DNA of 64,000 nucleotides from Billgrantia endophytica. GTDB taxonomy: Bacteria; Pseudomonadota; Gammaproteobacteria; Pseudomonadales; Halomonadaceae. The stretch covers positions 1 through 64,000 of the forward strand of contig NZ_PNRF01000001.1 in the NCBI RefSeq assembly GCF_002879615.1. Direction: 5' to 3'. The notes below the pieces were generated by a model. The model was not told where the DNA came from and did no database searches. It saw only the letters and a program-made list of their open reading frames with translations. This document shows positions 18,484 through 27,521 of this stretch, piece after piece. The position numbers and the translations under genes are program-made. Numbering within the stretch: the stretch's first letter is position 1; the number at the start of each line of letters is the position of its first letter.

Positions 18484-19736
18484 ACCAAAATATCGGAGTG
18501 ATTGTCGATGGGTATTCCACTGGAGGTCAACTCGCTTCGGCACTGAAATCGCTCGGCTACAGAGTGCTAAATATCATGTCCACTGGTAGCATCATTGTCG
18601 AAGAAATTTCCAGCAGTCTGAATAATGAAAACTTCTTCGATACATGGTTTTATGACGGTGACCTTGATAGCCTCGTCGCACGGTTGGCTGAGCTTCGCCC
18701 TCAATTCGTTGCTACCGGTTTTGAGTCCGGTGTTCCATTAGCCGAGACCCTTGCCGACCGCCTAGCCCTCCCGTCCAACGATAGTAACAAGCCAGGCTAT
18801 CGTAGCAATAAGGCCCGCATGGGTGAAGGACTGAGAGATTCCGGTGTCCCCTGTGCAGAACAGATTATAGTTTCTTCACTGTCTAACATGACCCGAGAGG
18901 CGGTCGACGCAATCGGCTATCCCGTCGTCGTTAAACCCACAGAAAGTGCAGGAAGTGATAGTGTCTTTATAGCTCACACCTATGAGGGGGCACTCGGACA
19001 TATCAAAACTATTCTAGGAAAAAAGAACCGTATCGGTCGCAACAACACGGAAATTCTGGTTCAGGAGTTTATTCAGGGACAGCAATATATCGTCAATTCT
19101 GTCTCGCTGGATGGAGAACATTTCATTACCGAGATATGGAAAGATATTCGTACCCAAACCATCAACGGGCAGGTTCTCTACGATCATGAACACCTAGTCG
19201 ATTTGAAAGACCCGGTCAGTCAACAATTAACGGACTATTTGAAAGCCTGCCTTGATGCATTGGGTGTCCGCCACGGTCCAATTCATGCAGAGGTTATTCT
19301 TACCATGAAGGGACCGCTGCTGGTTGAAGTTGGCGCGCGTTGCCAAGGGGGTATCCTAGGAGAAACTGTGTGCAAGGCGATCGGTTTTAGCCACGTCACC
19401 CTGACTGCTGCACTGCATTCTGATCCGAACAGCTTTATCGAAATCGTCCGCAAAATCTCCTATAACCCATGTATCATGGTAGTGTCGCTGAATTCATTCC
19501 GCTCTGGCGTCGTCAAAAAAACGAACTATCAGGAACTATTGCAGAAGCTTCCATCCTTCAGCGCGATCATGTCGATGCCAAGCGTTGGAGAATACGTCCC
19601 AAAGACACGTGATTTATTCACATCTCTCGGAGCAATTTATCTCGTTCACGACGACTTCAATATTCTAAACTCAGATCTTGCCACGATCCGCTCTCTTGAA
19701 AAATCGAATTCCTTCCTTCAACTATCGGAGAGCTAG
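18480..19736 (+). CDS. ATP-grasp ligase, L-amino-acid-ligase-like
   Basis: A 418-residue ATP-grasp enzyme. A pre-ATP-grasp domain occupies residues about 1-105. The ATP-binding subdomain has GYPVVVKPTESAGSDSVFIA and the EFIQGQQYIVNSV stretch. The metal- and substrate-binding end has GPIHAEVILTMKGPLLVEVGARC, which resembles BacD-type ligases that join two L-amino acids with ATP hydrolysis to ADP. I prefer the ATG at 18480 because it overlaps the previous stop (ATGA); an in-frame ATG at 18471 is possible. In this operon it most likely joins the tailored amino acid to a partner, as TblF does for tabtoxin. Confidence 0.88.
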   Translation: MNQNIGVIVDGYSTGGQLASALKSLGYRVLNIMSTGSIIVEEISSSLNNENFFDTWFYDGDLDSLVARLAELRPQFVATGFESGVPLAETLADRLALPSNDSNKPGYRSNKARMGEGLRDSGVPCAEQIIVSSLSNMTREAVDAIGYPVVVKPTESAGSDSVFIAHTYEGALGHIKTILGKKNRIGRNNTEILVQEFIQGQQYIVNSVSLDGEHFITEIWKDIRTQTINGQVLYDHEHLVDLKDPVSQQLTDYLKACLDALGVRHGPIHAEVILTMKGPLLVEVGARCQGGILGETVCKAIGFSHVTLTAALHSDPNSFIEIVRKISYNPCIMVVSLNSFRSGVVKKTNYQELLQKLPSFSAIMSMPSVGEYVPKTRDLFTSLGAIYLVHDDFNILNSDLATIRSLEKSNSFLQLSES

Positions 19737-19737
19737 A

Positions 19738-21024
19738 ATGACATTAAACAGATTTTATCCTGACGGAAACGAAAACTTCGAATGGTTCCCGGATGAGCGT
19801 TTGTGCGAAGTAAAAATGGAGCTAACGTTTCCTGAAAAGTATTCAATCTTAGGCCCCGTAGTCGGAAAAATCGAAAAACTCGTAACCATGGCTAGCGTCC
19901 AAGGTGATGGAAAATTGGATGATGCGGGTCTGTTAGCCCTTGCCGACTCCTTTGATGAAGCTGCCAGCCTGTGCAGCGGTGATACCTCCGAAAGTTTGAG
20001 GATAAAGGCAAATTCTCTGCGCACTGGATATAATATGGTTAGCATCAAGGAACTGAATGCACTGGATGATGACCTTTCATTTGTGGGTGGCAATATATCT
20101 TCCTGGTACGGTAAACATCCTGGTGGTTTCGCCACCTGCTTCGTCAGTCTCGACAATCCAAAACTTACTGCACTTTGTGACTCTGTCGGCGGCTTTCTCA
20201 ACATGCTGACGGACTATATCGCGACGATCAACAAGCGCCTTTTTCTATCTGAAGTTCCCAGATTTATTGCCTGCGATCTTGTATTCATGGCAGGTGAGGG
20301 CGCCGGACATCCCAAGCACATCGCTTATTTTCTGCCAGAAGACGAAGGCTTCAAAAACTCGCCCATCAAAAAAACCCACTATTTATCAAATGTTCACCAA
20401 ACTCATATTACCAATATTTCCAAAGATCTTCTGAGAAAATTTACTCGCCATAACTATAATGGTATCGATACCCTAAGTCTTGGAGCCTTAGGTGTTCTGA
20501 GCCATGAATATGGCCATTTCTTAAAGTTACCTGAAACAAATTTTCGTATCATTAGCCGTTGGGATCGCTGGTCTTCGATCATGTATCAGGAGATCGCTGC
20601 TGACGTCTTCGGATTTCTAATTCTGGCCGAGGTTTGGGGGCCTACACTCGGCTACTATCTCCATGAGACATGCACATATTATCTCGGCGAGTTGATGCGC
20701 TATGTCAATCGTGGTTTCGGAAAGTTCCCTGACTCCGACGGAATGATGTTCCAGCTTAACTATCTTCTCGACTTCTCAGCGATTGAGCTGTGTGAAAATG
20801 AGACAAGACTACGAGTTACGGATCCGCAAATAATGGTGGCCGCCATGCGATCACTGGCGCGTTGTCTTATCGAATGTTTGTTCAAAAATGACTGCGATTT
20901 ACTCAATGATTTTAACCAGCGTTTTGGAGTAAGTTCAATAGCAACAGATAAGCTAGGTGGCTTTCTTTTCCAGCTAAATAAGAGTCCGGTGACTTCGGTT
21001 GCTTATTACAATTCCGGCCTTTGA
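19738..21024 (+). CDS. Unknown protein with HEYGH zinc-metallopeptidase-like motif
   Basis: I do not recognise a named family for this 428-residue protein. It has HEYGH at residues 256-260 (LGVLSHEYGHFLKL), and 25 residues later QEIAAD (Glu285 to Asp289), the ExxAD pattern by which gluzincins supply the third zinc ligand. There is no signal peptide, so it is cytoplasmic. The start is the ATG at 19738, two bases after the ATP-grasp stop, with GGAGAG upstream. It lies within a biosynthetic operon, so it may be a hydrolase that trims a conjugate or a metal-dependent enzyme of new function. Whether it is a peptidase at all is untested. Confidence 0.72.
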   Translation: MTLNRFYPDGNENFEWFPDERLCEVKMELTFPEKYSILGPVVGKIEKLVTMASVQGDGKLDDAGLLALADSFDEAASLCSGDTSESLRIKANSLRTGYNMVSIKELNALDDDLSFVGGNISSWYGKHPGGFATCFVSLDNPKLTALCDSVGGFLNMLTDYIATINKRLFLSEVPRFIACDLVFMAGEGAGHPKHIAYFLPEDEGFKNSPIKKTHYLSNVHQTHITNISKDLLRKFTRHNYNGIDTLSLGALGVLSHEYGHFLKLPETNFRIISRWDRWSSIMYQEIAADVFGFLILAEVWGPTLGYYLHETCTYYLGELMRYVNRGFGKFPDSDGMMFQLNYLLDFSAIELCENETRLRVTDPQIMVAAMRSLARCLIECLFKNDCDLLNDFNQRFGVSSIATDKLGGFLFQLNKSPVTSVAYYNSGL

Positions 21025-21046
21025 CACCTTAAATAAAGGACGTAAA

Positions 21047-21727
21047 ATGAACGATAATATTTTTCCAACTTTCTACAAATCCTCATGCAAGTGCGAAAAC
21101 AAGAGCGTTTTCCAGATTTGGGAAGAGGGCGCTGCATATAAGGATTCCATCACACCCTCCGTGCATGTTTGGCACTATCGCGACCATATCCTGCGTCAGA
21201 TTATCGGTCATGCGACTGAAGGTAAATCCATCCTATCCTTAGGCTGCGGAAACGGTTTTGTCGAGGGGCTTCTTGTGGATATGGGATACAAGGTTAATGC
21301 CATTGATCTGCACGATGAGGCCGTGAAATTTAGTCGAGAGAAGGGCGTGAATGCAGTTGTAAGGAATTTTTATGACTTGGGCAGAAGTGACATAAAAGGT
21401 GTGGGTTGCATCTATGCCGATGGCTTCATCGGTCACCTTTATAACGAGAAGAAAAAAATCTCGCCATTTCTCGATCATTTGGAGTACGTCATCGGCGATA
21501 AGGATATCTATTGTGTACTTTCCAACGATGCCCCTCTGGATCTCACTCTTGAAGTTCAACGACATGAAGCCGTACCGGACTTCTGGTACATTAGCATCGA
21601 GTACCTGACCGATGTACTGAAGAAACGCGGATTCGAGGCAATTTCTTCACAATACTATTTCTATGATCGTCCAATCAGTGGCACTCGGCGCCGGATGATC
21701 GTATCTTTCTCGGTAAAGAAGCGCTGA
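21047..21727 (+). CDS. Second class I SAM-dependent methyltransferase
   Basis: The 226-residue protein has motif I as SILSLGCGNGFVEGLLV (residues about 62-78) and the acidic residue pair in VNAIDLHDEAVKFSR. The N-terminal part (residues 1-55) contains a Cys pair (SCKCEN) and a His-rich stretch (VHVWHYRDH) not typical of the family. The start is the ATG at 21047 behind AAAGGA; an upstream in-frame start would overlap the HEYGH gene and is unlikely. It is only distantly similar to the methyltransferase at 17776, so the pathway probably has two separate methylations. Confidence 0.85.
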   Translation: MNDNIFPTFYKSSCKCENKSVFQIWEEGAAYKDSITPSVHVWHYRDHILRQIIGHATEGKSILSLGCGNGFVEGLLVDMGYKVNAIDLHDEAVKFSREKGVNAVVRNFYDLGRSDIKGVGCIYADGFIGHLYNEKKKISPFLDHLEYVIGDKDIYCVLSNDAPLDLTLEVQRHEAVPDFWYISIEYLTDVLKKRGFEAISSQYYFYDRPISGTRRRMIVSFSVKKR

Positions 21728-21728
21728 T

Positions 21729-22973
21729 ATGGACAATAAAATTGTACCCAACCATGTACTTCTGGCTATCGACCGCATTCGTGCTCGCTTTGAAACACCT
21801 TTTTTTCTCTATAATGCTGCATCAATTCGGACGCAATACACGATGCTAGTCTCTGCCTTCGATGGGCTGCCTTTTCAGCAGTATTTCGCGGTTAAGGCGT
21901 TGCCTAACCCTACTATCCTACGCATGCTGCTTGATATGGGAGCCGGCTTTGATTGTGCCACAATGACAGAGGTACAAATGGTCCGAGCGCTCGGGGCAGA
22001 AAAGCTGGTCTTTACATCCAGCAACTCATCTATCGAACAGTTTGCCATCGCTGAAGCAGAGGGCGCGAGATTGACCATTGATGACCTACATTTGTTGGAG
22101 CGACTGCCACGAAGAGCAACCCAGACTAGCTTGCGTATCAATTTCGGTAACAGCTGCTCAGACAACATCATTGGGGGTGCAAGGTCGAAATTCGGTATGA
22201 CCCCAGATCAAGCGCGACAGGCTGCCATGCAGCTGAAGGCCAACGGTATTACCTCGATCGGTTTGCATTGCATGGATAGCGCCAACCACACCGACTCAAC
22301 CAAGAAGACACGCGAAGCAATCGACCTGATCACTTTCGCGCGGCAACTTGTTGACGAAGGCGGGGTAGATATCTCTTCGTTGAATTTTGGCGGAGGCCTC
22401 GGCATTCCCTACCGCCCCAACGATACAGCCTTTGACGTCACCGATTATGCATTGAAAATTCGCGCAGCGCTTACTAAGTATTTTTATGTCATTCCTGATC
22501 TTTCCATGGAGTGTGGCCGCTTCATCACGGGGCCTTCAGGATATCTCGTGACAGAGGTAACAGGAGTCTACCGCAAACCTCATTCGGTCATCGGGCTGAA
22601 CGTCAGCACCGCTGCCATGCCACGGGTTAGCATCTATCCTAATGCATACCATCACGTTTCCTTACCCGGTGCAGCCGGGACCGAATTGATACCAACCGAT
22701 GTGGTCGGCTCGATGTGCGAAAGTATGGACAAATTCTGCGAGGCCCGACCTCTGCCTATGCCGCACCAAGGTGATCTTTGTTTGATACATGATGTCGGCG
22801 CACACTGCATCTCCATGTCAAATAATTATAATGGAATGCTCCGGCCACCAGAGTTTCTTATGGATAATAGCAGTATATACATGATATCTCGTGCAGAAAG
22901 CTTTCAAGATGTGACGTCCCGCTTTATCAATATGGAAGTGAAAGAAAATGATAAAATTGTTGAAAAAGCTTGA
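21729..22973 (+). CDS. PLP-dependent decarboxylase, diaminopimelate-decarboxylase (LysA)-like
   Basis: A 414-residue fold-type III PLP enzyme. The PLP lysine lies in QYFAVKALPNP, the phosphate-binding loop in NFGGGLGIPY, and the partner-subunit active-site Cys in GSMCESMDKF. These match LysA and related amino-acid decarboxylases; GARSKFGM is also conserved. The reaction is probably removal of a carboxylate from a meso-diaminopimelate-like amino acid. It begins one base after the methyltransferase stop and overlaps the DapD-like gene by 26 bases. TabA of tabtoxin biosynthesis is a LysA homologue paired with the DapD homologue TabB, the same pairing as here. Confidence 0.88.
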   Translation: MDNKIVPNHVLLAIDRIRARFETPFFLYNAASIRTQYTMLVSAFDGLPFQQYFAVKALPNPTILRMLLDMGAGFDCATMTEVQMVRALGAEKLVFTSSNSSIEQFAIAEAEGARLTIDDLHLLERLPRRATQTSLRINFGNSCSDNIIGGARSKFGMTPDQARQAAMQLKANGITSIGLHCMDSANHTDSTKKTREAIDLITFARQLVDEGGVDISSLNFGGGLGIPYRPNDTAFDVTDYALKIRAALTKYFYVIPDLSMECGRFITGPSGYLVTEVTGVYRKPHSVIGLNVSTAAMPRVSIYPNAYHHVSLPGAAGTELIPTDVVGSMCESMDKFCEARPLPMPHQGDLCLIHDVGAHCISMSNNYNGMLRPPEFLMDNSSIYMISRAESFQDVTSRFINMEVKENDKIVEKA

Positions 22974-23790
22974 GCCATTTATTGAAGAAGGGCTGTCAGG
23001 TGCTGCTTCAATCTCGGCATGCGAAACTTTAAACGCTAACCTTAAACTAGGCATCGAGGCATTAGGCACAGGGAGGATACGGGCAATTTGGCGGAGTGAA
23101 GATGGTTGCTACCATGCGAACGAATCCGTAAAACGACTGATTCTTGCCTATTTTAAAACCGGAAAGAATGAACCATTTAATATTTCCCGTTTGAGTGACG
23201 GTTTCGATTGTATCCAGCTCCGCTACAAAACCGGAGATGAGCTCTATCTGCAGCAACATGGAATACGCATCGTGCCTGGTGCGATCGTGCGTGAAGGTGC
23301 CTTCCTTGGAAAAAATACCGTCATGATGCCCTCTTTTGTCAATATCGGTGCCTATATTAGTGAAGGAACCATGGTTGACACTTGGGCCACTATAGGTTCT
23401 TGTGCCCAAGTTGGAAAGCGGGTCCATATTTCTGGTGGAGTAGGTATCGGTGGCGTGCTTGAACCCATTGGTGCGCAACCAGTGATCATCGAAGATGATG
23501 TCTTTATTGGCGCAAGAAGCGAAGTGGCTGAAGGTGTCATCATCAGACGTGGTGCCGTTTTAAGCATGGGCGTATATATCGGAAAATCTACTCCTATTGT
23601 CGATGCGAAGACCGGAAAAAAATGGATAGGGTATATCCCTGAAAATGCCGTCGTTGTACCGGGTGCAATAGATGTATATGGTACTGGAATTTCAACTTAT
23701 GCTGCAGTCGTCAAGAAATATGCTGACGATTCGACTCGCAGCAAGCTGAAGCTAGATGATACCTTTCGCGGCGAAGCAAGATCTCTCTAA
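22948..23790 (+). CDS. dapD: Tetrahydrodipicolinate N-succinyltransferase (DapD)-like
   Basis: The 280-residue protein matches DapD almost end to end. It has an N-terminal helical domain (1-100), then hexapeptide repeats forming a left-handed beta helix with MVDTWATIGSCAQVGKRVHI, SGGVGIGGVLEPIG and DVFIGARSEVAEGVI. DapD forms N-succinyl-2-amino-6-oxopimelate from tetrahydrodipicolinate and succinyl-CoA in lysine synthesis. It overlaps the LysA-like gene. The C-terminal segment (VPGAIDVYGTGISTYAAVVK) differs somewhat from housekeeping DapD. A second dapD copy in a natural-product operon suggests use of the lysine branch for a secondary metabolite. Confidence 0.88.
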   Translation: MIKLLKKLEPFIEEGLSGAASISACETLNANLKLGIEALGTGRIRAIWRSEDGCYHANESVKRLILAYFKTGKNEPFNISRLSDGFDCIQLRYKTGDELYLQQHGIRIVPGAIVREGAFLGKNTVMMPSFVNIGAYISEGTMVDTWATIGSCAQVGKRVHISGGVGIGGVLEPIGAQPVIIEDDVFIGARSEVAEGVIIRRGAVLSMGVYIGKSTPIVDAKTGKKWIGYIPENAVVVPGAIDVYGTGISTYAAVVKKYADDSTRSKLKLDDTFRGEARSL

Positions 23791-23932
23791 GACTGATCTA
23801 CCATGATAGCTCATAAATGTCCATTTATCCAATGGAACTCAGTGATGACGGATCAATCGCCTTGGTAAGGTGGCAGCACTCATGTGATCATCATGGCACA
23901 CGGGCGCGATAAGTATCTAGTAAGGATCAGGA

Positions 23933-25243
23933 ATGACCAAGACCACCTATGCCGACCTTCTACAAATTTCGGTCCCGGTAACGCTTGTCCAATTTACGGC
24001 AAGCCTATTGCTGGTGACAGATACCTTTATGATCAAAACCTTTGCCCCCGAAGCACTCGCTACGCTTGGCGGCGGCAACGGAATTTTTCTCTTCGCTCAG
24101 TTTTCTGTGGTTGCTGCTATGTTTTCTATCGACGGCTATATTGCCTTTGCTGTCGTGAGGGATGATCCGGAAACTCATCGGGAAATTCTCGGTACATCCA
24201 TGTTTCTCGCGATTATTCTCGGCCTACTTTGTGTATTTGCTGCAGCCATTCTTTTTCTGGGATGGCAGGGCGGTGACAAGCGGCAAATCGCGATTTATAT
24301 CCTCATGATGTCCCTATCGTTGCCATTCTTCCTTGTCTTTCTCGTGTTCCAGAAGTTCTGGATCTCGCGCGGTGAGTCCATCCAGATGTTTCAGATCAAC
24401 CTCTTTGGTCTCGCTTTGAACGCGCTGGCCGATGTAGTACTTCTCCACCTCCTACTGACCGAACCCGATAGCGCCCTCTCGATCGCCCTTGCGACCGTGG
24501 TCTTACGCATGTCAGCGCTTACGGCCGTCCTCTGGTATACACTAGCCCGACTTGGAAAGGCCGACACCTTTCGAATATTCCTCCCTACACCACATGGTCG
24601 GACCTTGCGCAAACTCTCCAGCCTGAGTTTATCCACCGGGCTAAACGGCGTTCTGGATTCGGCGACTATGCTACTGCTCAGCCTCGGGGCCATCCATTAT
24701 GGCACCTACGCGATGGAGATTAGCCAATATGCCATAACCCTTAGTCTGGTGCTGTTTCCGCTTTATATCGGTATTGGAAACGCTGCCACAATCCTCGTTG
24801 GCGGAGCGCTTGGTCAGGGTCAGCTATCAGTTGCCCGCATAATCGCTTGGCGCGCCCTGAAGCTCGCTAGTCTTTTTGCCGCTGTTGCAACCGCGTTGAT
24901 CCTCGGCACTGTGCTCACCCGATACGCAAGGATTGAAACGGAACTTGCCTTGGTCCTGCTCTGCGTCGCCGCCTATCAATGGGCAGATGCGATTCAAGCC
25001 GTCGGGGCCGGTATCCTGCGTGCCTCCAATTTCGGTACGCCTCAGGTGCTTGCCAATGCGCTGGCCTTTTATGGGGTCGGGCCGCTCATTTTGGTCATCT
25101 GTTTGTTGCTAAATTTTGAATTCCTCGGGCTGTGGGTGACATTCTCTTTGGCCATAATAACAACAGGTTTCTTCCATTATCTCCTCTACCTAAAGTGGTC
25201 GTGGCATTGGATTGAGAGTGATGCAGGGAGTCAACATTCTTAA
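23933..25243 (+). CDS. MATE-family exporter
   Basis: A 436-residue membrane protein with about twelve hydrophobic segments in two homologous halves, as in multidrug and toxic-compound extrusion (MATE) sodium or proton antiporters. The opening TYADLLQISVPVTLVQFTAS and the middle LSTGLNGVLDSATMLLLSLG fit the family. AAGGATCAGGA precedes the ATG. It follows the DapD-like gene after 142 bases on the same strand, either at the end of the same operon or from its own promoter. The likely job is export of the operon's product and self-protection. Confidence 0.87.
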   Translation: MTKTTYADLLQISVPVTLVQFTASLLLVTDTFMIKTFAPEALATLGGGNGIFLFAQFSVVAAMFSIDGYIAFAVVRDDPETHREILGTSMFLAIILGLLCVFAAAILFLGWQGGDKRQIAIYILMMSLSLPFFLVFLVFQKFWISRGESIQMFQINLFGLALNALADVVLLHLLLTEPDSALSIALATVVLRMSALTAVLWYTLARLGKADTFRIFLPTPHGRTLRKLSSLSLSTGLNGVLDSATMLLLSLGAIHYGTYAMEISQYAITLSLVLFPLYIGIGNAATILVGGALGQGQLSVARIIAWRALKLASLFAAVATALILGTVLTRYARIETELALVLLCVAAYQWADAIQAVGAGILRASNFGTPQVLANALAFYGVGPLILVICLLLNFEFLGLWVTFSLAIITTGFFHYLLYLKWSWHWIESDAGSQHS

Positions 25244-25579
25244 ATGTCCCCTAGTTTCGGGTCGGTCGCTAAGTTCTGTTTACCCTAACTTGATCTTCAA
25301 TGACAAGTTCAGAGCAGAATTCCTGACACACATTGGTTCCTGTCGCTGGGCGATGCATGTTACAAGATTGAAGCTTGGCGGCAGGACCACAATCAAATCA
25401 GGCCCCATTCTTCTTTGGGCTGGCTCACCCCAACGGCAAAAAGTTCAGAATTTCCAATGAAGATCGGCCCTGATATAGGTCGAGGGCGGAGTCTGTCATC
25501 ATGATGACAGCACAGTCTTCAGCGGAGATGTGGTAATAAAGATGGGTCATGGCAACACGATACCGATGGATCAGGTATT
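25244..25579. other. Junction between biosynthetic block and intron remnant
   Basis: About 340 bases with no supported gene. Short frames at 25212-25460 lack start signals. The region is probably a deletion junction that removed the 3' end of the group II intron. Confidence 0.4.
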
Positions 25580-27521
25580 GCGTTTCCAGCTCACACGGCT
25601 CAAGCCTTTACTAAACCCATATCGCGGGCCGGTTTGCAGATGGAAATACCGAGTTCATGGATCTGATCGTGACACTCGGGGTGCAAGAGTACGCGATTAT
25701 TTAGCGTGTCTTTACCACCCTGAGTACGAGGGACCAAGTGATGATCCTGCCATCCGCTCTCCCGTGTTATAGGGTGATGGCAGTGGGAACACAATCCCCG
25801 CTGTTGTCGGTATAGACGTGCCACGACGCGGCGGTATTGCAATGAGTGCATCATCCTCTGCGCACGCAACGTTTCGCCTTCCCGTTCCCATGCCGGATCA
25901 AAAGGGTTGTAGGCCCCTTTGATTTTGGCATGCCGCTGGATCGACGTGGCGGACAGCGGGGCAAGCCTGACGTACTCCAGGTCACCCGTGATCGCATCAC
26001 GTCGTTCATAGGCAAACTCCCAGTGCCGGTTGCCCAGGGTGTGGAAGTATCGCTTCCTCACCCATTGAGCTCCCTTCTTCTGATGTCGCCGCCTTGCCCA
26101 GCGCCACAGCAAGTACCAGATCTTCGCGTCCAGGCGATGGAACGTTGCCTTGGCCACAACGGGCTGGTGATATTGAGCCCATCCCCTTAGTACCGGTCTT
26201 AGCCGATAGATCAGATGCTCCTGGCTGCCCCCATGGTGACGTTGTATGATCTCCCGAACCTTGCTGTAGAACGCTCGCACGTTCTTCTTGCTTGGTTTGA
26301 TCAGAAGCTTCTCGCCATATTTACGGAAGTTCCAACCGAGAAAATCAAACCCCTGGTCAATCGATACTATACGGGTCTTTTCCTGAGCGAGTTCCAGGCC
26401 GCGGGCGGCCAGGAACTGCTCGACCCACGGACGGACTTCCTTCTCCAGTATCTCTGGGTAGGAATACCCAGCGGGCGCTGCTTGCCATTGGCCTTGGGGA
26501 TAAAGACCCGCCGAAGCGGGGACGCCCGATACCCCCGGCGCTCTAGATCTTGCGCGGCCTCCCATTTTGACTGCGGTGTGGACCAGCGCTTGCCATCCAC
26601 ACCGGCTGTCTTATTCCCTCGGTTTTCCGTCACACGACGAACGGCCAGGAATTTGGCCGATGTCGAGCGTGTCAGCATCCGTTGGAGGGCTTTCACCTTC
26701 CTCCAGTTGCTGTTCTTGCAAGCCTTCGCAATCCGAATCTGCATCTCCCGCACCGTCCGCTGCGCACGACACCAGTCGATCTGGTGCCAGTTCTGCGGAC
26801 GGTGGGAAAGCGCAGACATCGATTGTTCCCGATGCTCTACCATGCTGCCTTCCTCTCCGAGGATTAGGGCTATCTCAGCCTTCATGCGATGAAAGACCAG
26901 ACGGAAGTGGGCTCGCTTTTGCGCCAGGTGATGTCTCAACCCGTATTCCGGTGATTACAGCCGGACATTCGCTTTCTCCGTCCTCCCATACCCGCACTGC
27001 CAACGGCGCACCTTGCGGATTGCTTGCCCAGTAGGCAGCAATACGGGCTTACCACGTTCCTTGACCATCACACGACTGGGTTAGGACCTGCCTATTCGCC
27101 GGTGACCCTTTGCGACGACGTGCCCCCACTATAAACAGGGGCATCCGGCCACATACCGTTTGGTCAATGCCTGTCAGCAGCTTTGGCATCCTGAAATTAA
27201 CGACGTTTATCGACAGTTCACTTGCGTTGCCCATGCCAGCCAGCCTAGCGCCTCACCCCGATGCAGCTTCGAGGATCGCCACCGCGACCTCACGGCAGCG
27301 GCAGACACCTTGCGGTGGGCTACATTCCAGAAGAGCTTCAGACAAGTCCGTTACCAGAGATGCCTGTCTTCTTGGGCTACTGCTGGTCGTACAGCAGGTC
27401 AAACTCCACCCGAGAAACGACCTTCGGATGTTTGACAATGACGGTCAAAGCTTCTAGTTTTATCTTTTCATAAATCCCCTCATGCTATTGATTTATATAG
27501 ATAAAAACCAACGTGTCGCAC
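25580..27521 (-). mobile_element. Group II intron remnant
   Basis: On the minus strand GTGCGACACG, a fitting group II 5' end, begins at 27521 directly after the TGA of the conjugation gene 27522-28271. About 580 bases without coding sense then precede the intron protein frame, the usual size of RNA domains I to III. Past the protein stop lies GAGCCGTGTGAG (about 25594-25605), the 5' arm of domain V, followed by GGAAAC but not by the matching 3' arm. The 3' end is therefore deleted. The 5' boundary is inferred from motif and length only. Confidence 0.6.
25600..26939 (-). pseudogene. ltrA: Group II intron reverse transcriptase/maturase with HNH, internally deleted
   Basis: The N-terminal part (frame 26367-26939) has the RT0 region (NRGNKTAGVDGKRWST) and RRVFIPKANGKQRPLGIPT. 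Directly after this the frame shifts near 26465 and the protein resumes at PEILEKEVRPWVEQFLAARG, which is beyond the YADD active site. The core of the reverse transcriptase domain is thus missing. The rest (frame 25600 up) has the maturase X domain (LRPVLRGWAQYHQ) and a C-terminal HNH nuclease with CSHCHHPITRESGWQDHHLV and HPECHD. It can no longer reverse transcribe. Confidence 0.85.

Noticed and set aside
22948..23790. DapD as an ordinary lysine-pathway gene
   Set aside because: Its overlap with a LysA-like gene and its place in an operon with oxygenase, methyltransferase and ligase genes on an island make a housekeeping role unlikely, although the genome was not available to check.
16939..25243. 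Calling the operon a tabtoxin cluster
   Set aside because: No beta-lactam synthetase (TblS), TabC/TabD-like or GNAT gene is visible, and the exporter is of another family. The likeness is kept as logic, not identity.
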